Of a stretch of 64,000 nt of DNA, positions 8,410 to 16,049 are shown piece after piece. Positions within the stretch are counted from its first letter, which is position 1, and each line of letters begins with the position of its first letter. The notes beneath the pieces are model-generated. The model did no database searches. It saw only the letters and a list, made by a program, of their open reading frames with translations, and was not told where the DNA came from. Made by a program: the position numbers and the translations under genes. The stretch lies in the NCBI RefSeq assembly GCF_019956555.1, contig NZ_JAHBDQ010000011.1, positions 124,001 through 188,000 of the forward strand. Direction: 5' to 3'. This stretch comes from Pseudomonas sp. A-RE-19. Lineage in GTDB: Bacteria; Pseudomonadota; Gammaproteobacteria; Pseudomonadales; Pseudomonadaceae.

Positions 8410-8640
8410 GTGACAAACACCCAAACGGTTTTCTACCCGAGGATATTGCGCCTTAAGCAATTGACCGAGCGTATCGGCCTTGGGCGGTCAACGATTTATG
8501 ATCGCATGGACGTGCAGTCGCCGAGGTACGACGCTACGTTCCCCAAACCGATCAAGCTAGGGGCCTCGGCCATTGGCTGGATCGACTCCGAAATCACCAC
8601 ATGGATTGAGCAGCGCATGTCTGCCAAGGAGGCGTGCTAA
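8410..8640 (+). CDS. AlpA-family excisionase/regulator
   Basis: A 76-residue winged-helix protein of the AlpA family, typical of P4-like islands, where these proteins activate integrase transcription or promote excision. The helix-turn-helix stretch LRLKQLTERIGLGRSTIYDR (about 13-32) and the segment FPKPIKLGASAIGWIDSEI (about 44-62) match the family closely. The start is GTG at 8410; no strong ribosome site is visible. It is on the strand opposite the integrase and upstream of the Gp2-like gene, the usual layout of small integrative elements. Confidence 0.85.
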   Translation: MTNTQTVFYPRILRLKQLTERIGLGRSTIYDRMDVQSPRYDATFPKPIKLGASAIGWIDSEITTWIEQRMSAKEAC

Positions 8641-8911
8641 TCATTCGAAGGCCTCTTCACCGGTGAGTAGGCTGAAATTTTTCTGACTATTTTTGCGCTG
8701 AATTCGAACACTAACTCTGTATAGAATTTTAATTAATATTTTGTTGCGAGGTGCGCTACTGGCAGTGCTTTGATTGGACTCTGCTTGTCTGAATATTTTT
8801 GGCTTATATGTTATTAGCTGTATTAGAAGTATCTTTCTTTCAATTGCTAATGGCTATTCTAGTAATGTGGTTCAATGTTATTGGTGTGGCTTATTCATCT
8901 GGTTGAGAGGT
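8641..8911. other. AT-rich region upstream of the Gp2-like gene
   Basis: Markedly AT-rich compared with everything around it (for example ATAGAATTTTAATTAATATT near 8723). I see no gene. Such stretches next to replication-type proteins on small elements can hold promoters or an origin, but I see no iterons. Confidence 0.35.
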
Positions 8912-9004
8912 ATGCCTGAAGAAAATACAGAAGAATGGATTGACTTGATTAAAGGCAAGTCAATCAGTAATCAACGTAAAACTATTGAGTGCTTAATCGT
9001 ATGA
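8912..9004 (+). CDS. Possible 30-residue leader peptide coupled to the Gp2-like gene
   Basis: A frame from ATG 8912 encodes MPEENTEEWIDLIKGKSISN and ten more residues. Its stop overlaps the next gene's start as ATGA, the classic arrangement for translational coupling. A GAGAGG sequence is present but only one base before the ATG, which is too close, so expression is uncertain. It could be a leader that controls the downstream gene or simply chance. Confidence 0.3.
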   Translation: MPEENTEEWIDLIKGKSISNQRKTIECLIV

Positions 9005-10071
9005 AGGGCTACGTAAGCGTGTCTAATCAAGAGCGCTGTAATGCGCTCTTGAGTACGTGTCGTATGACGCTTGAGAGCGGTGACATACAAGGCGATTTAG
9101 ATATCGGTTTGGTCTGTGAGCTGAAACGAGCATCGTTTCTGGCTCAGCAGCTTATCAAGTCGGAGGGGGATGCATTTGAGTATGTTGACACGGAGGGTGG
9201 TAACGCTCTGAAGTTTAATGCTGCGGGTGATATATTACGTAAATTGGTAAGGATGCATGTTTTCAGTGATGAGCGGTTCGGTAAGCTGTATAGGTTTGAG
9301 CCATATATCGACTTGGTCGTCAGGCAGATTGCAGATGCGGGCTTGCATCACACGTATTTGTCGCACAGGCGAGCGGTACTATACGGTGATGCCAAGGTGT
9401 TGCTGATATTGTTTAACGGTTGTGTCAATAGGATCCGCCAAGAGGCTAGATCTAAGCAGTTCCAGTCCAAGCTTAAAAATTACCAGCGTTCAGGCAATAA
9501 AAACTACAAGGAGCTGACGGAGTATGTAGATGCATTGTTTGAGCGCTATTCCAGATTGTTGGTACTGAGGGTTGATCTGGGCTACCGTAAAGAGTTCTCC
9601 AAGACGACACAGGCTGAAGCCAAGCGCGATCGAGAGCATTTGTTCCAGAACACCAGGTCGAACAAGCTGTTTGGCGATATGGTGGGCTACATTTGGAAGC
9701 TGGAGCATGGGGCGGACAAAGGCTTCCATTATCACATGATGTTTTTCTTTGATGGCTCCAAGGTTCGGGAGGATGGAACGCTGGTAAAGCGAATTGGCCA
9801 GTATTGGCTCAATGTGATTACTAAAGGCCGAGGCGTGTATTACAACTGTAACGCGGACAAATCGCGCTACAAGAGCTGTGGGATCGGTATGGTCGATCAC
9901 CGGGATAGCCTGATGCGGGATGGGTTAGGCAAGGCGGTGCTCTACCTGACCAAGATTGATCTCTATATGAAGCTTCAAGCGGTTGGGCGCGGCATGGGGA
10001 AAATGGAACGACCGAATTCAAAAGATGCGCGCGGTAGACCAAGAGCGGTTAGTTTATCAGCAAGCGCGTAA
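9001..10071 (+). CDS. Inovirus Gp2 / YagK-YfjJ C-terminal domain protein
   Basis: A 356-residue protein of the family that includes inovirus Gp2 and E. coli prophage YfjJ/YagK, usually taken to be replication-related. The conserved part starts near residue 170 (RLLVLRVDLGYRKEF) and includes HYHMMFFFDG, an HxH motif reminiscent of HUH-type Rep proteins, then the WLNVITKGRGVYYNCN and KAVLYLTKIDLYMKL blocks. The region before residue 165 is variable. ATG 9001 is preferred over the in-frame GTG 8989 because it overlaps the upstream stop (ATGA). It follows AlpA, as in satellite-like integrative elements. Confidence 0.85.
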   Translation: MKGYVSVSNQERCNALLSTCRMTLESGDIQGDLDIGLVCELKRASFLAQQLIKSEGDAFEYVDTEGGNALKFNAAGDILRKLVRMHVFSDERFGKLYRFEPYIDLVVRQIADAGLHHTYLSHRRAVLYGDAKVLLILFNGCVNRIRQEARSKQFQSKLKNYQRSGNKNYKELTEYVDALFERYSRLLVLRVDLGYRKEFSKTTQAEAKRDREHLFQNTRSNKLFGDMVGYIWKLEHGADKGFHYHMMFFFDGSKVREDGTLVKRIGQYWLNVITKGRGVYYNCNADKSRYKSCGIGMVDHRDSLMRDGLGKAVLYLTKIDLYMKLQAVGRGMGKMERPNSKDARGRPRAVSLSASA

Positions 10072-10160
10072 CACAGGTGCCGCCACCAAAGGCTCTCATC
10101 CGCACTGAGGGCCGATGCTCTGTGCAGAACGTGCTATGGCCTGAAATCTATATTTAAACG

Positions 10161-10880
10161 TCACCGGGCCTTCACATGCTTATTCTTTTCCCAGGCAGGA
10201 TTGACGAGTTCGTCTCCGCGTAGCCATTCAGTTAGCCATCTTTCAATATTTGAAATGCGTGGGGTAAGGATGCTGTTTTGCTCGATGAATTTTTCCAAAG
10301 GTTTCTCAAGCTCGGTTACGACCTTACGCTTGCTCAACCATCCTGCTTCCGGTCGTAAATTTTCTAGCAACCTCGCGGCTTCTTCTTTAACCAGCAAAGT
10401 GGACTTGTTTCGGCCTTGGCCGTTCTGGCTGTTTTGATGAGAGCGTTTTTCAACTTCAGCGCGACTTTGGATGGCTACTGATTGTTCTAAAATCTCTCCG
10501 ACCATGAGGCTTGCATGGTTGATGAAGGCCCAGGCGCGAACATGTTTCATACCAGCATCAGCGGCCCTGGCCAATTCAATGTATAGGCTCGCATATTGAA
10601 CGTGTTTGAGAACGGTTTTGACTTCTTTGTCGTATTCATTGACTTCCCCGTCCCACGCCTGTTCAAGCTTCGCTTGTAGTTCAATATCGCCTGTAACCGC
10701 TCTGATGCCATTAAGCAGCTTGATCTGTACGTCGCGGTGAAGCAGCGGCTCGAAAAAATGTTCCAGGAGTAATCGGTGGTTTCTCGCGATGGCTTCACCA
10801 ATGCTGGTGTTGCCGATGCTTTCATTCATGTTCGTTGCGAGCTGGATCGTTGAAAAAAGTGGTGCCGTCGTTTTTGTCAT
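10161..10880 (-). CDS. Unknown 239-residue protein next to the integrase
   Basis: A soluble, charged, mostly helical protein (starts MTKTTAPLFSTIQLATNMNE). There is no signal peptide or membrane segment, and a short asparagine/glutamine-rich stretch (SHQNSQNGQGRN, about 147-158) may be a linker. I recognise no domain. It is encoded leftwards, convergent with the Gp2-like gene and downstream of the integrase in the same direction. Its upstream region holds a perfect hexanucleotide tandem repeat. GC is well below the core genes, consistent with acquisition with the island. Confidence 0.65.
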   Translation of the reverse strand: MTKTTAPLFSTIQLATNMNESIGNTSIGEAIARNHRLLLEHFFEPLLHRDVQIKLLNGIRAVTGDIELQAKLEQAWDGEVNEYDKEVKTVLKHVQYASLYIELARAADAGMKHVRAWAFINHASLMVGEILEQSVAIQSRAEVEKRSHQNSQNGQGRNKSTLLVKEEAARLLENLRPEAGWLSKRKVVTELEKPLEKFIEQNSILTPRISNIERWLTEWLRGDELVNPAWEKNKHVKAR

Positions 10881-10895
10881 TGTGTGGTTCTTTAT

Positions 10896-10940
10896 CGTAG
10901 GCGTAGGCGTAGGCGTAGTCGTAGTCGTAGTCGTCGTCGT
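10896..10940. repeat. Tandem repeat: three CGTAGG, three CGTAGT, three CGT
   Basis: Nine perfect units in 45 bases on the plus strand. It lies 16-60 bases upstream of the start of the unknown gene at 10880, in the position of a promoter or leader. Repeats like this can change length by slipped-strand replication. Confidence 0.95.
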
Positions 10941-11009
10941 GTGTCGTTCGATACCTCCGCTTAAATATCCTTATTTTGGGATGGCGGGTAACGTAGGCAT
11001 GGGTCAAGC

Positions 11010-12224
11010 TCAAAATTTGGCGGCGCTTGTGGGAGTGGTTAAAAAGTTGCTCCAATCGTTCATCAACGCACGGCGCTTTTCGAGAAAATCGGAGCGAGAA
11101 TAGGCGCCTTCAGTCTGGTCGCGTTCGTCATGTGCCAGCGCCATTTCGCATACCTCGCGTGGGTAATGGGTACATTCCCCAGCCCAGTCCCGAAAGGAAG
11201 ATCGGAAGCCGTGTCGGGTGATGTGCCCGTACCCCATGCCATGCAGGAGCGTTCGTACCGCGTTTGCGTGCATGACCCCTGTCTTGCCCTGGCCTGGAAA
11301 TAGAAAGGCGCTCCCCTCATCTCGCGGAATGCTCTTCACCAGTCTTACAACTTCCTCGGCAAGCGGAATTACGAACGCTACTCGCATTTTCATTCGTTCA
11401 TCTGGCAGTGACCAAGTTCCAGCCTCTAGATCAAACTCATCCCAACGAGCGAACCTGACCATGTGGGCGCGTGCGCTGGTCATGATCAGCAGTTGAGCGG
11501 CCCAAGATGGAGGTATTGAGTTTGCTCTGAGCTTTTTCATCAGCTCCGGTACATCCTGCCAGCGCAAAGCTTCAAAGTGCTCGCGCTTCCGAGCCTTCTT
11601 CTTTTCAGCACGGCTCAACAGATTGTCTAAGTGCCCGCGCCAGCGAGCTGGGTTCTCGCCCTGTCGCAGGTTGCGTGCCTTGGCTGCGTCGAGAATCTGT
11701 TCAATCTGTCCACGTACTTCGTCGGCAGTTCTGGTTTTGGTTGCCCAGATGGGTTGCAGCACTTTGAGCACCTGGGTAGTTCCGATCTCTTCAGCAGACA
11801 TCTTGCCGATGTGGGTAAACGCGTAGAGCTCAAGCTTTCGCAGCCAGCCTTTACGCCATTTCTCCGACCAATTGGCGCCGTGAGCATCACGGTATTCCGT
11901 TGCGAGTGTCTCGAACTTCAGTTGCTTGGCTTCACTTGCACGCAGGACTTCTCGTTGAGCAGCGCGCTCTATGTCGCGAGCGGCTAATGGGTCTATGCCA
12001 TCACTCAATTGGGTGCGTTTGGTGCTGGCATCTTGTCTGGCCTTCTTGAGACTCACCTCAGGGAATGAACCAAGGCCCATTTCTCTGCGACGGCCTGCCA
12101 GTTGAAAGCGAAGCAGCCAGGATTTACGCCCGGTAGGTTTGACGACCAAGCGAAGCCCATCACCATCTTCATAGGTGCCGGGTTCTGTTAGGTTTTCGAC
12201 TTGTTTCGGATTCAGCTTACCCAT
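11010..12224 (-). CDS. P4-type tyrosine integrase
   Basis: A 404-residue site-specific recombinase that integrates and excises the island. An N-terminal arm-binding DUF4102-like domain (MGKLNPKQVENLTEPGTYED) is followed by a core-binding domain and a catalytic domain. The catalytic residues are visible: Arg252 (TSARAHMVRF), His338-x-x-Arg341 (RHGFRSSF), His365 (LAHDERDQTEG) and nucleophile Tyr375 (GAYSRSD). I chose ATG 12224 because AGGGGC lies seven bases upstream. An upstream in-frame ATG at 12275 would add 17 residues derived from G-rich repeats. The gene reads into the island, so its start faces the probable attachment end. Confidence 0.93.
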   Translation of the reverse strand: MGKLNPKQVENLTEPGTYEDGDGLRLVVKPTGRKSWLLRFQLAGRRREMGLGSFPEVSLKKARQDASTKRTQLSDGIDPLAARDIERAAQREVLRASEAKQLKFETLATEYRDAHGANWSEKWRKGWLRKLELYAFTHIGKMSAEEIGTTQVLKVLQPIWATKTRTADEVRGQIEQILDAAKARNLRQGENPARWRGHLDNLLSRAEKKKARKREHFEALRWQDVPELMKKLRANSIPPSWAAQLLIMTSARAHMVRFARWDEFDLEAGTWSLPDERMKMRVAFVIPLAEEVVRLVKSIPRDEGSAFLFPGQGKTGVMHANAVRTLLHGMGYGHITRHGFRSSFRDWAGECTHYPREVCEMALAHDERDQTEGAYSRSDFLEKRRALMNDWSNFLTTPTSAAKF

Positions 12225-12247
12225 TGGATTGCCCCTGTCGTCCCTTT

Positions 12248-12270
12248 TGTCCCCCCACCTGTCCCCCCAC
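12248..12270. repeat. Two direct copies of TGTCCCCCCAC upstream of the integrase
   Basis: 11-base copies at 12248-12258 and 12260-12270, with a related CCCCTGTCGTCCC just before. They lie between the chosen integrase start and the probable chromosome junction. They may be integrase or AlpA arm sites; that is inference. Confidence 0.6.
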
Positions 12271-12391
12271 TTCATCGTCGGATGAGGTCAAATGGCATTG
12301 AACGCCATCGGACAGGGGAATGCCTGAACCCCCCGGAATAGCTAAGCTATCAGGTGGATTCTCGGATGGGGTAGGATTATTTTGGACAATT

Positions 12392-12416
12392 AAAAAGCCG
12401 GCTTGTGGCCGGCTTC
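12392..12416 (-). terminator. Rho-independent terminator
   Basis: AAGCCGGC, loop CACA, GCCGGCTT, followed on the minus strand by TTTTTAATTG. It would end leftward transcription coming from the S24 repressor gene or from an unannotated RNA in 12417-12600. It marks the approximate border between chromosome and island. Confidence 0.8.
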
Positions 12417-12693
12417 TCGGGGACTGGCTTGGCTCATTTTTGGTAAGCCGCGCCAGCCTTCAAAACGTACACCCGGATCTTGCGTCCGGCTGTGGGACTT
12501 GGCGAGAAAGTGATCTGCCTTGTCGGTGCGATCTGAGCCTTGGGAGGGTCGATGCGCAAATGTGGGGCGCAGCATACTGATTTTTTTGCAAAATTCCCAG
12601 TGGGATGTGCCGGGTAGAGCGATCTGGGCTTTACTGAGGCCGCAATGATTCATCGCCCTGGCATGTGTAATGCCGGGTTGATTACCAGGATGC
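12417..12693 (-). other. Region between repressor and terminator; possible small RNA or short gene
   Basis: No recognised gene. On the minus strand a 60-odd-codon frame begins MLRPTFAHRPSQGSDRTDK and ends inside the terminator stem (HKPAF then stop). The coincidence of a frame closing in the terminator, and 280 bases between repressor stop and terminator, leaves room for a short RNA or peptide gene. I see no convincing promoter with both boxes. Confidence 0.3.
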
Positions 12694-13440
12694 TTACAGG
12701 AACGGCACCGGCGGCCGGCGTTTGTTAAGCGTTGACCACCAGAACACCCACCCCAATACCCTGATGTTCTGCTTATCAATCTGCTCGGCACTGAAGATCT
12801 CATCGGGATACTCGCCTCTGTTGTAACTTCGAAGACGCAGCGCATTCCCCGGCATCCGATGCAGGTACTTGATCCGCAACATCCCGTCGTGCTCGATGGC
12901 ATAAATTTCCCCATCGATAACCTGAGTAAGCCCGCGATCGATGGCGAGGGTAGAGCCATCTTCAATCTTCTCGGCCATGCTGTTGCCGATCATGTGAGTG
13001 CAGATGGCATCAGCGTGATTGATTTCAAGGGAGTCGAGATGGCTGCGGGGCAGGCGGATGGATTGGCTGGGGTCTTCGATGACATGGGTTTTATTGGAAC
13101 CTGGCGCGGTGGCTGTTTCTTTGTAGAAGGGCAGCTCGACGTCGATGGACTCGATCACCGTGTAGATGCCGCGGATGGCCTGGGCATCAAAGGTGTTGCC
13201 TGATTCATCGAGCACGCGCAGGCGTGAGGATTCTTTCGGGCCCTCGCCGGTTTTCAGCCAGTCGCTGTTTATAGACAGGAGTCTGGCGACTTCTTCCATG
13301 CGATAGGCGGGCACACCACGGGTGTACCAGTTATGGATGTTTTGCGCTTCCGTGTCGAAGAAAGCGGCAAATCCTGTCGTTGTGATGTTCGCAGCTTCGA
13401 GGAGGGCTTTGAATCGTGGGCCGCTAGTGTTCTTTTTCAT
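12694..13440 (-). CDS. S24-family (LexA/CI-like) transcriptional repressor
   Basis: A 248-residue phage-type repressor. Residues about 8-65 form a DNA-binding helix-turn-helix domain (FAAFFDTEAQNIHNWYTRGV). The C-terminal S24 peptidase domain has the catalytic serine in GNSMAEKIEDGS and the lysine in LRIKYLHRMPG, the Ser-Lys pair used for RecA-stimulated self-cleavage. It should repress until DNA damage inactivates it. ATG 13440 is chosen; an in-frame GTG two codons upstream is possible. An inverted repeat 31 bases upstream is a candidate operator. It may be the control gene of the island or of a lost prophage; no phage structural genes are nearby. Confidence 0.85.
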   Translation of the reverse strand: MKKNTSGPRFKALLEAANITTTGFAAFFDTEAQNIHNWYTRGVPAYRMEEVARLLSINSDWLKTGEGPKESSRLRVLDESGNTFDAQAIRGIYTVIESIDVELPFYKETATAPGSNKTHVIEDPSQSIRLPRSHLDSLEINHADAICTHMIGNSMAEKIEDGSTLAIDRGLTQVIDGEIYAIEHDGMLRIKYLHRMPGNALRLRSYNRGEYPDEIFSAEQIDKQNIRVLGWVFWWSTLNKRRPPVPFL

Positions 13441-13470
13441 AAACACGAGTCTACTGGCGCGGGCTGGGGG

Positions 13471-13493
13471 TTTGAATAAACGCCCCGTTCAAA
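13471..13493. promoter_or_regulatory. Inverted repeat TTTGAA-N11-TTCAAA, candidate operator of the S24 repressor
   Basis: Two six-base arms spaced by 11 bases (TAAACGCCCCG) directly upstream of the repressor start. This is the normal place for an autoregulatory CI-like operator. The assignment is inferred from position. Confidence 0.4.
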
Positions 13494-13608
13494 TTGCGAG
13501 GGAAATTTAAGACCGGATGTAAGACGCTTTTGGTAAAAATTAAACAAGAAAAAACCCAGGCCCAGACGTGGTAAACGCATGGTTAAAGACGTCTTTGCGA
13601 GCGCCCAC

Positions 13609-13636
13609 AAAAAACCCCGGATCAACCGGGGTTTTT
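13609..13636. terminator. Intrinsic terminator after ppa
   Basis: ACCCCGG, loop, CCGGGGT, flanked by A and T runs on both sides, so it can act in both directions. It lies 31 bases downstream of the ppa stop and also insulates ppa from the repressor promoter. Confidence 0.9.
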
Positions 13637-13666
13637 CTTGCAGCAGCTGGAAGCTTACTGCAGCTC

Positions 13667-14194
13667 TCAGCCTTTATAGGCAGCAACCGACTTGGTGATC
13701 GCGTCGCGGGCGGCGTCTGCACCGGCCCAGCCTTCGATCTTCACCCATTTGCCTTTTTCGAGATCTTTGTAGTTCGCGAAGAAGTGCTCGATCTGCTGGA
13801 TCAGCAGAGGTGGCAGATCGGTGTATTCCTTCACGTCGACGTACAGCTGGGACAGCTTGTCGTGTGGTACCGCGATCACTTTGGCATCGCCGCCGCCATC
13901 GTCGGTCATGTTCAGGATGCCGACTGGACGCGCGCGGATCACCGAACCTGGAGCCACCGGGTAAGGGGTCACGACCAGCACGTCGAGGGGATCACCGTCG
14001 TCGGCCAGGGTATTCGGGATGTAACCGTAGTTGGCCGGGTAGAACATCGGGGTGGCCATGAAACGGTCAACGAACAGGCAGTCGCTGTCTTTGTCGATTT
14101 CGTATTTGATCGGCGCGTGGTTGGCCGGGATCTCGATCGCGACGTAGATGTCGTTCGGCAGGTCTTTGCCAGCCGGAATCTTGCTGTAGCTCAT
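13667..14194 (-). CDS. ppa: Inorganic pyrophosphatase
   Basis: Hydrolyses pyrophosphate to two phosphates in the cytoplasm and so drives nucleotide, protein and lipid synthesis forward. At 175 residues it has the normal bacterial family I length. The family signature with metal-binding aspartates ([11 protein letters not shown]) lies near residues 65-75, after GYIPNTLA. Translation begins [18 protein letters not shown], as in other gammaproteobacterial enzymes. It has its own terminator and a TATAAT box upstream, so it is probably monocistronic. As in other Pseudomonas, mtfA and dedA follow upstream on the same strand. Confidence 0.97.
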   Translation of the reverse strand: MSYSKIPAGKDLPNDIYVAIEIPANHAPIKYEIDKDSDCLFVDRFMATPMFYPANYGYIPNTLADDGDPLDVLVVTPYPVAPGSVIRARPVGILNMTDDGGGDAKVIAVPHDKLSQLYVDVKEYTDLPPLLIQQIEHFFANYKDLEKGKWVKIEGWAGADAARDAITKSVAAYKG

Positions 14195-14256
14195 TGGGCG
14201 GTGCCCCCGTTAGTTGACCAAAAACACTTGGCCGGATTGACCAAAAAGTGGCGGCG

Positions 14257-14262
14257 ATTATA
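14257..14262 (-). promoter_or_regulatory. Probable -10 box (TATAAT) of ppa
   Basis: A perfect TATAAT on the minus strand 63 bases upstream of the ppa start. The -35 region is weak by eye. Confidence 0.45.
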
Positions 14263-14307
14263 GGCATATTCCGCCACCGTTGCTATGTGCCAGAGGTCGT
14301 GTAGACC

Positions 14308-15120
14308 TTAGTCGTGTGCCTGATAGACCGGGTTCTCGGCCAGAAGTTGCCGCAGACGCGCCAGTGGATCCTGACGATAAAACAGCTTCAGCTGCTCATA
14401 GACCTGTGGATAAGTCTCGTGCAGCAAATCCGGGGCGCTGAAGAAGTATTCGCTGGTGACTGCAAAGAACTCGGCGGGGTTTTCCGCCGCGTACGGGTCG
14501 ATGGCGGTTTCAGCGTCGGGGTTATGGTCCAGTTGGCGGTCGAGGTCGTTGTAGGCCTCTTGCATGACCCGGGCCCAGTCGCTGATGCGCATGTCCGCAT
14601 GCAGCGGCGGCAGGCCGTTGGCGTCGCCGTTGAGCATGTCGAGCTTGTGCGCGAGTTCGTGGATCACCAGGTTGTAGCCCTCCCAGCCACCGCTGGCCAT
14701 CACGCCGGGCCAGGCGAGGATGATCGGGCCTTGCAGCCAGGCTTCGCCGCTGTGTTCGCCGTCCCATTGGTGTTCGACGCCACTGGCATCGCGATGGCGT
14801 TGGGGGCTCAGGAAGTCGTCCGGGTAAAGGATTATTTCGTGGAAACCCTGATACCAGTTCAGATCGTCCAGATGCATCAGCGGCAATTGGGCCTGGGCGG
14901 CGAGCAGCAGGCGTTGCTCCTGATGAAGTTCGACGCCGGGCAGGGCGGTCAAGTGCTTGTCTTGCAGGAACAGCACGCAGGCTTCACGCAGCCATTGGTC
15001 TTCGGCAGCGCTGATGCCATCGAGAAAACTCAGGTGATGGCGCACCCGCTGCCACATATCGTCGGCAATCGGATGCCTGGCCAGGGTGCGTCGACGCCGC
15101 CAGGCGCTCAGGAACCACAT
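14308..15120 (-). CDS. mtfA: MtfA-like zinc metallopeptidase (M90 family)
   Basis: A 270-residue homologue of E. coli MtfA, a zinc aminopeptidase that binds the repressor Mlc (DgsA) and so modulates glucose phosphotransferase genes. Whether the Mlc link holds in Pseudomonas is unknown. The zinc-binding HELAHKLD motif lies at about residues 154-161. The downstream glutamate typical of the family appears in ENPAEFFAVTSEYFF. There is no signal peptide, so it is cytoplasmic. Its start is 6 bases downstream of the dedA stop, so the two are probably co-transcribed. Confidence 0.9.
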   Translation of the reverse strand: MWFLSAWRRRRTLARHPIADDMWQRVRHHLSFLDGISAAEDQWLREACVLFLQDKHLTALPGVELHQEQRLLLAAQAQLPLMHLDDLNWYQGFHEIILYPDDFLSPQRHRDASGVEHQWDGEHSGEAWLQGPIILAWPGVMASGGWEGYNLVIHELAHKLDMLNGDANGLPPLHADMRISDWARVMQEAYNDLDRQLDHNPDAETAIDPYAAENPAEFFAVTSEYFFSAPDLLHETYPQVYEQLKLFYRQDPLARLRQLLAENPVYQAHD

Positions 15121-15126
15121 CGTGGG

Positions 15127-15792
15127 TCAGCGGGGTTCGGCCTTGGACGTGGCATGACCGAGGCGGTTGCGGATTACGCTGATGATCATTGGCAGCAGCG
15201 ACAGCAGGATGATGCCCACCACCAACAGCGACAGGTTTTTCTTGATGAACGGCACATTGCCGAAGAAGTAACCCAAGGTGACCAGGCCACCCACCCAGAG
15301 GATGGTGCCGAGGACGCTGAAGGCAAAGAAACGTGGGTAAGGCATTTTGCCAACGCCGGCGACGAACGGTGCAAAGGTGCGAATGATCGGCAGGAAACGC
15401 GCCAGGGTCACGGTTTTGCCGCCGTGCTTGTCGTAGAAATCATGGGTTTGCTGCAGGTAATCGCGGCGGAAGATCTTCGAGTTCGGGTTGCTGAACAGCC
15501 GTTCGCCGACAGTTCGGCCGATCAGGTAGTTGGTGCTGTCGCCAAGAATCGCTGCCAGCATCAGCAGACCACCCAGCAATACCGGGTCCATGCCGCCACC
15601 GGCCGCCACGGCGCCCGCGATGAAGAGTAAAGAATCCCCCGGCAGGAACGGCATCACTACCAGACCGGTTTCGCAGAAAATCACCAGAAACAGAATGGCG
15701 TAGATCCATGCCCCGTAGTTAGTCACCAGCATCTCGAGGTAAACATCGAGATGCAAAATAATGTCGATCGGGTTGAAATCCATGGAAAGCAC
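15127..15792 (-). CDS. DedA family membrane protein
   Basis: A 221-residue integral inner-membrane protein of the DedA/Tvp38 (VTT) superfamily, members of which move undecaprenyl phosphate or phospholipids between leaflets and support membrane potential. Family features are EDGxxV-type CETGLVVMPFLPGDSLLF near residues 40-57, the GDSTNYLIGR segment and the FLPIIRTFAPFVAGVGKM block. A second, fused DedA domain is encoded at 31859-33175. It heads the dedA-mtfA pair. Confidence 0.92.
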   Translation of the reverse strand: MLSMDFNPIDIILHLDVYLEMLVTNYGAWIYAILFLVIFCETGLVVMPFLPGDSLLFIAGAVAAGGGMDPVLLGGLLMLAAILGDSTNYLIGRTVGERLFSNPNSKIFRRDYLQQTHDFYDKHGGKTVTLARFLPIIRTFAPFVAGVGKMPYPRFFAFSVLGTILWVGGLVTLGYFFGNVPFIKKNLSLLVVGIILLSLLPMIISVIRNRLGHATSKAEPR

Positions 15793-15960
15793 CTGTGGTG
15801 ATGGCCTGACTCGGCAGGCCTGTGCGGATGGCTTCGCGTAGGACTACAGGTGGATGTAGTTTTTCTTACGAGCCTTGAAGCTCGGCATTATACGGGGCGA
15901 GACGTGAAAAACGCGTTGAGTTTGTAGCAGGGAATGTCGATGTGTTGCGGCATATGTGGA

Positions 15961-16041
15961 AAAAGATCGCAGCCTTCGACAGCTCCTACATTGGCTGGGG
16001 CGACCTCAATCCTGTAGGAACGGCCGAAGGCTGCGATCTTT
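15961..16041. repeat. Paired REP element, AAAGATCGCAGCC family
   Basis: Two inverted copies (AAAAGATCGCAGCCTTCGAC ... GCCGAAGGCTGCGATCTTT) separated by about 35 bases. The same family occurs at 31775 and 46833. It lies directly after the acetyltransferase stop and may form a transcript-stabilising or terminating hairpin. Confidence 0.9.
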
Positions 16042-16049
16042 CTGAGGAC

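Noticed and set aside
8092..8460. Minus-strand frame of 122 codons
   Set aside because: It overlaps the AlpA start, has no ribosome site, and its translation has no domain features.
13568..14263. 231-codon frame antisense to ppa
   Set aside because: High-GC shadow of a well-identified essential gene.
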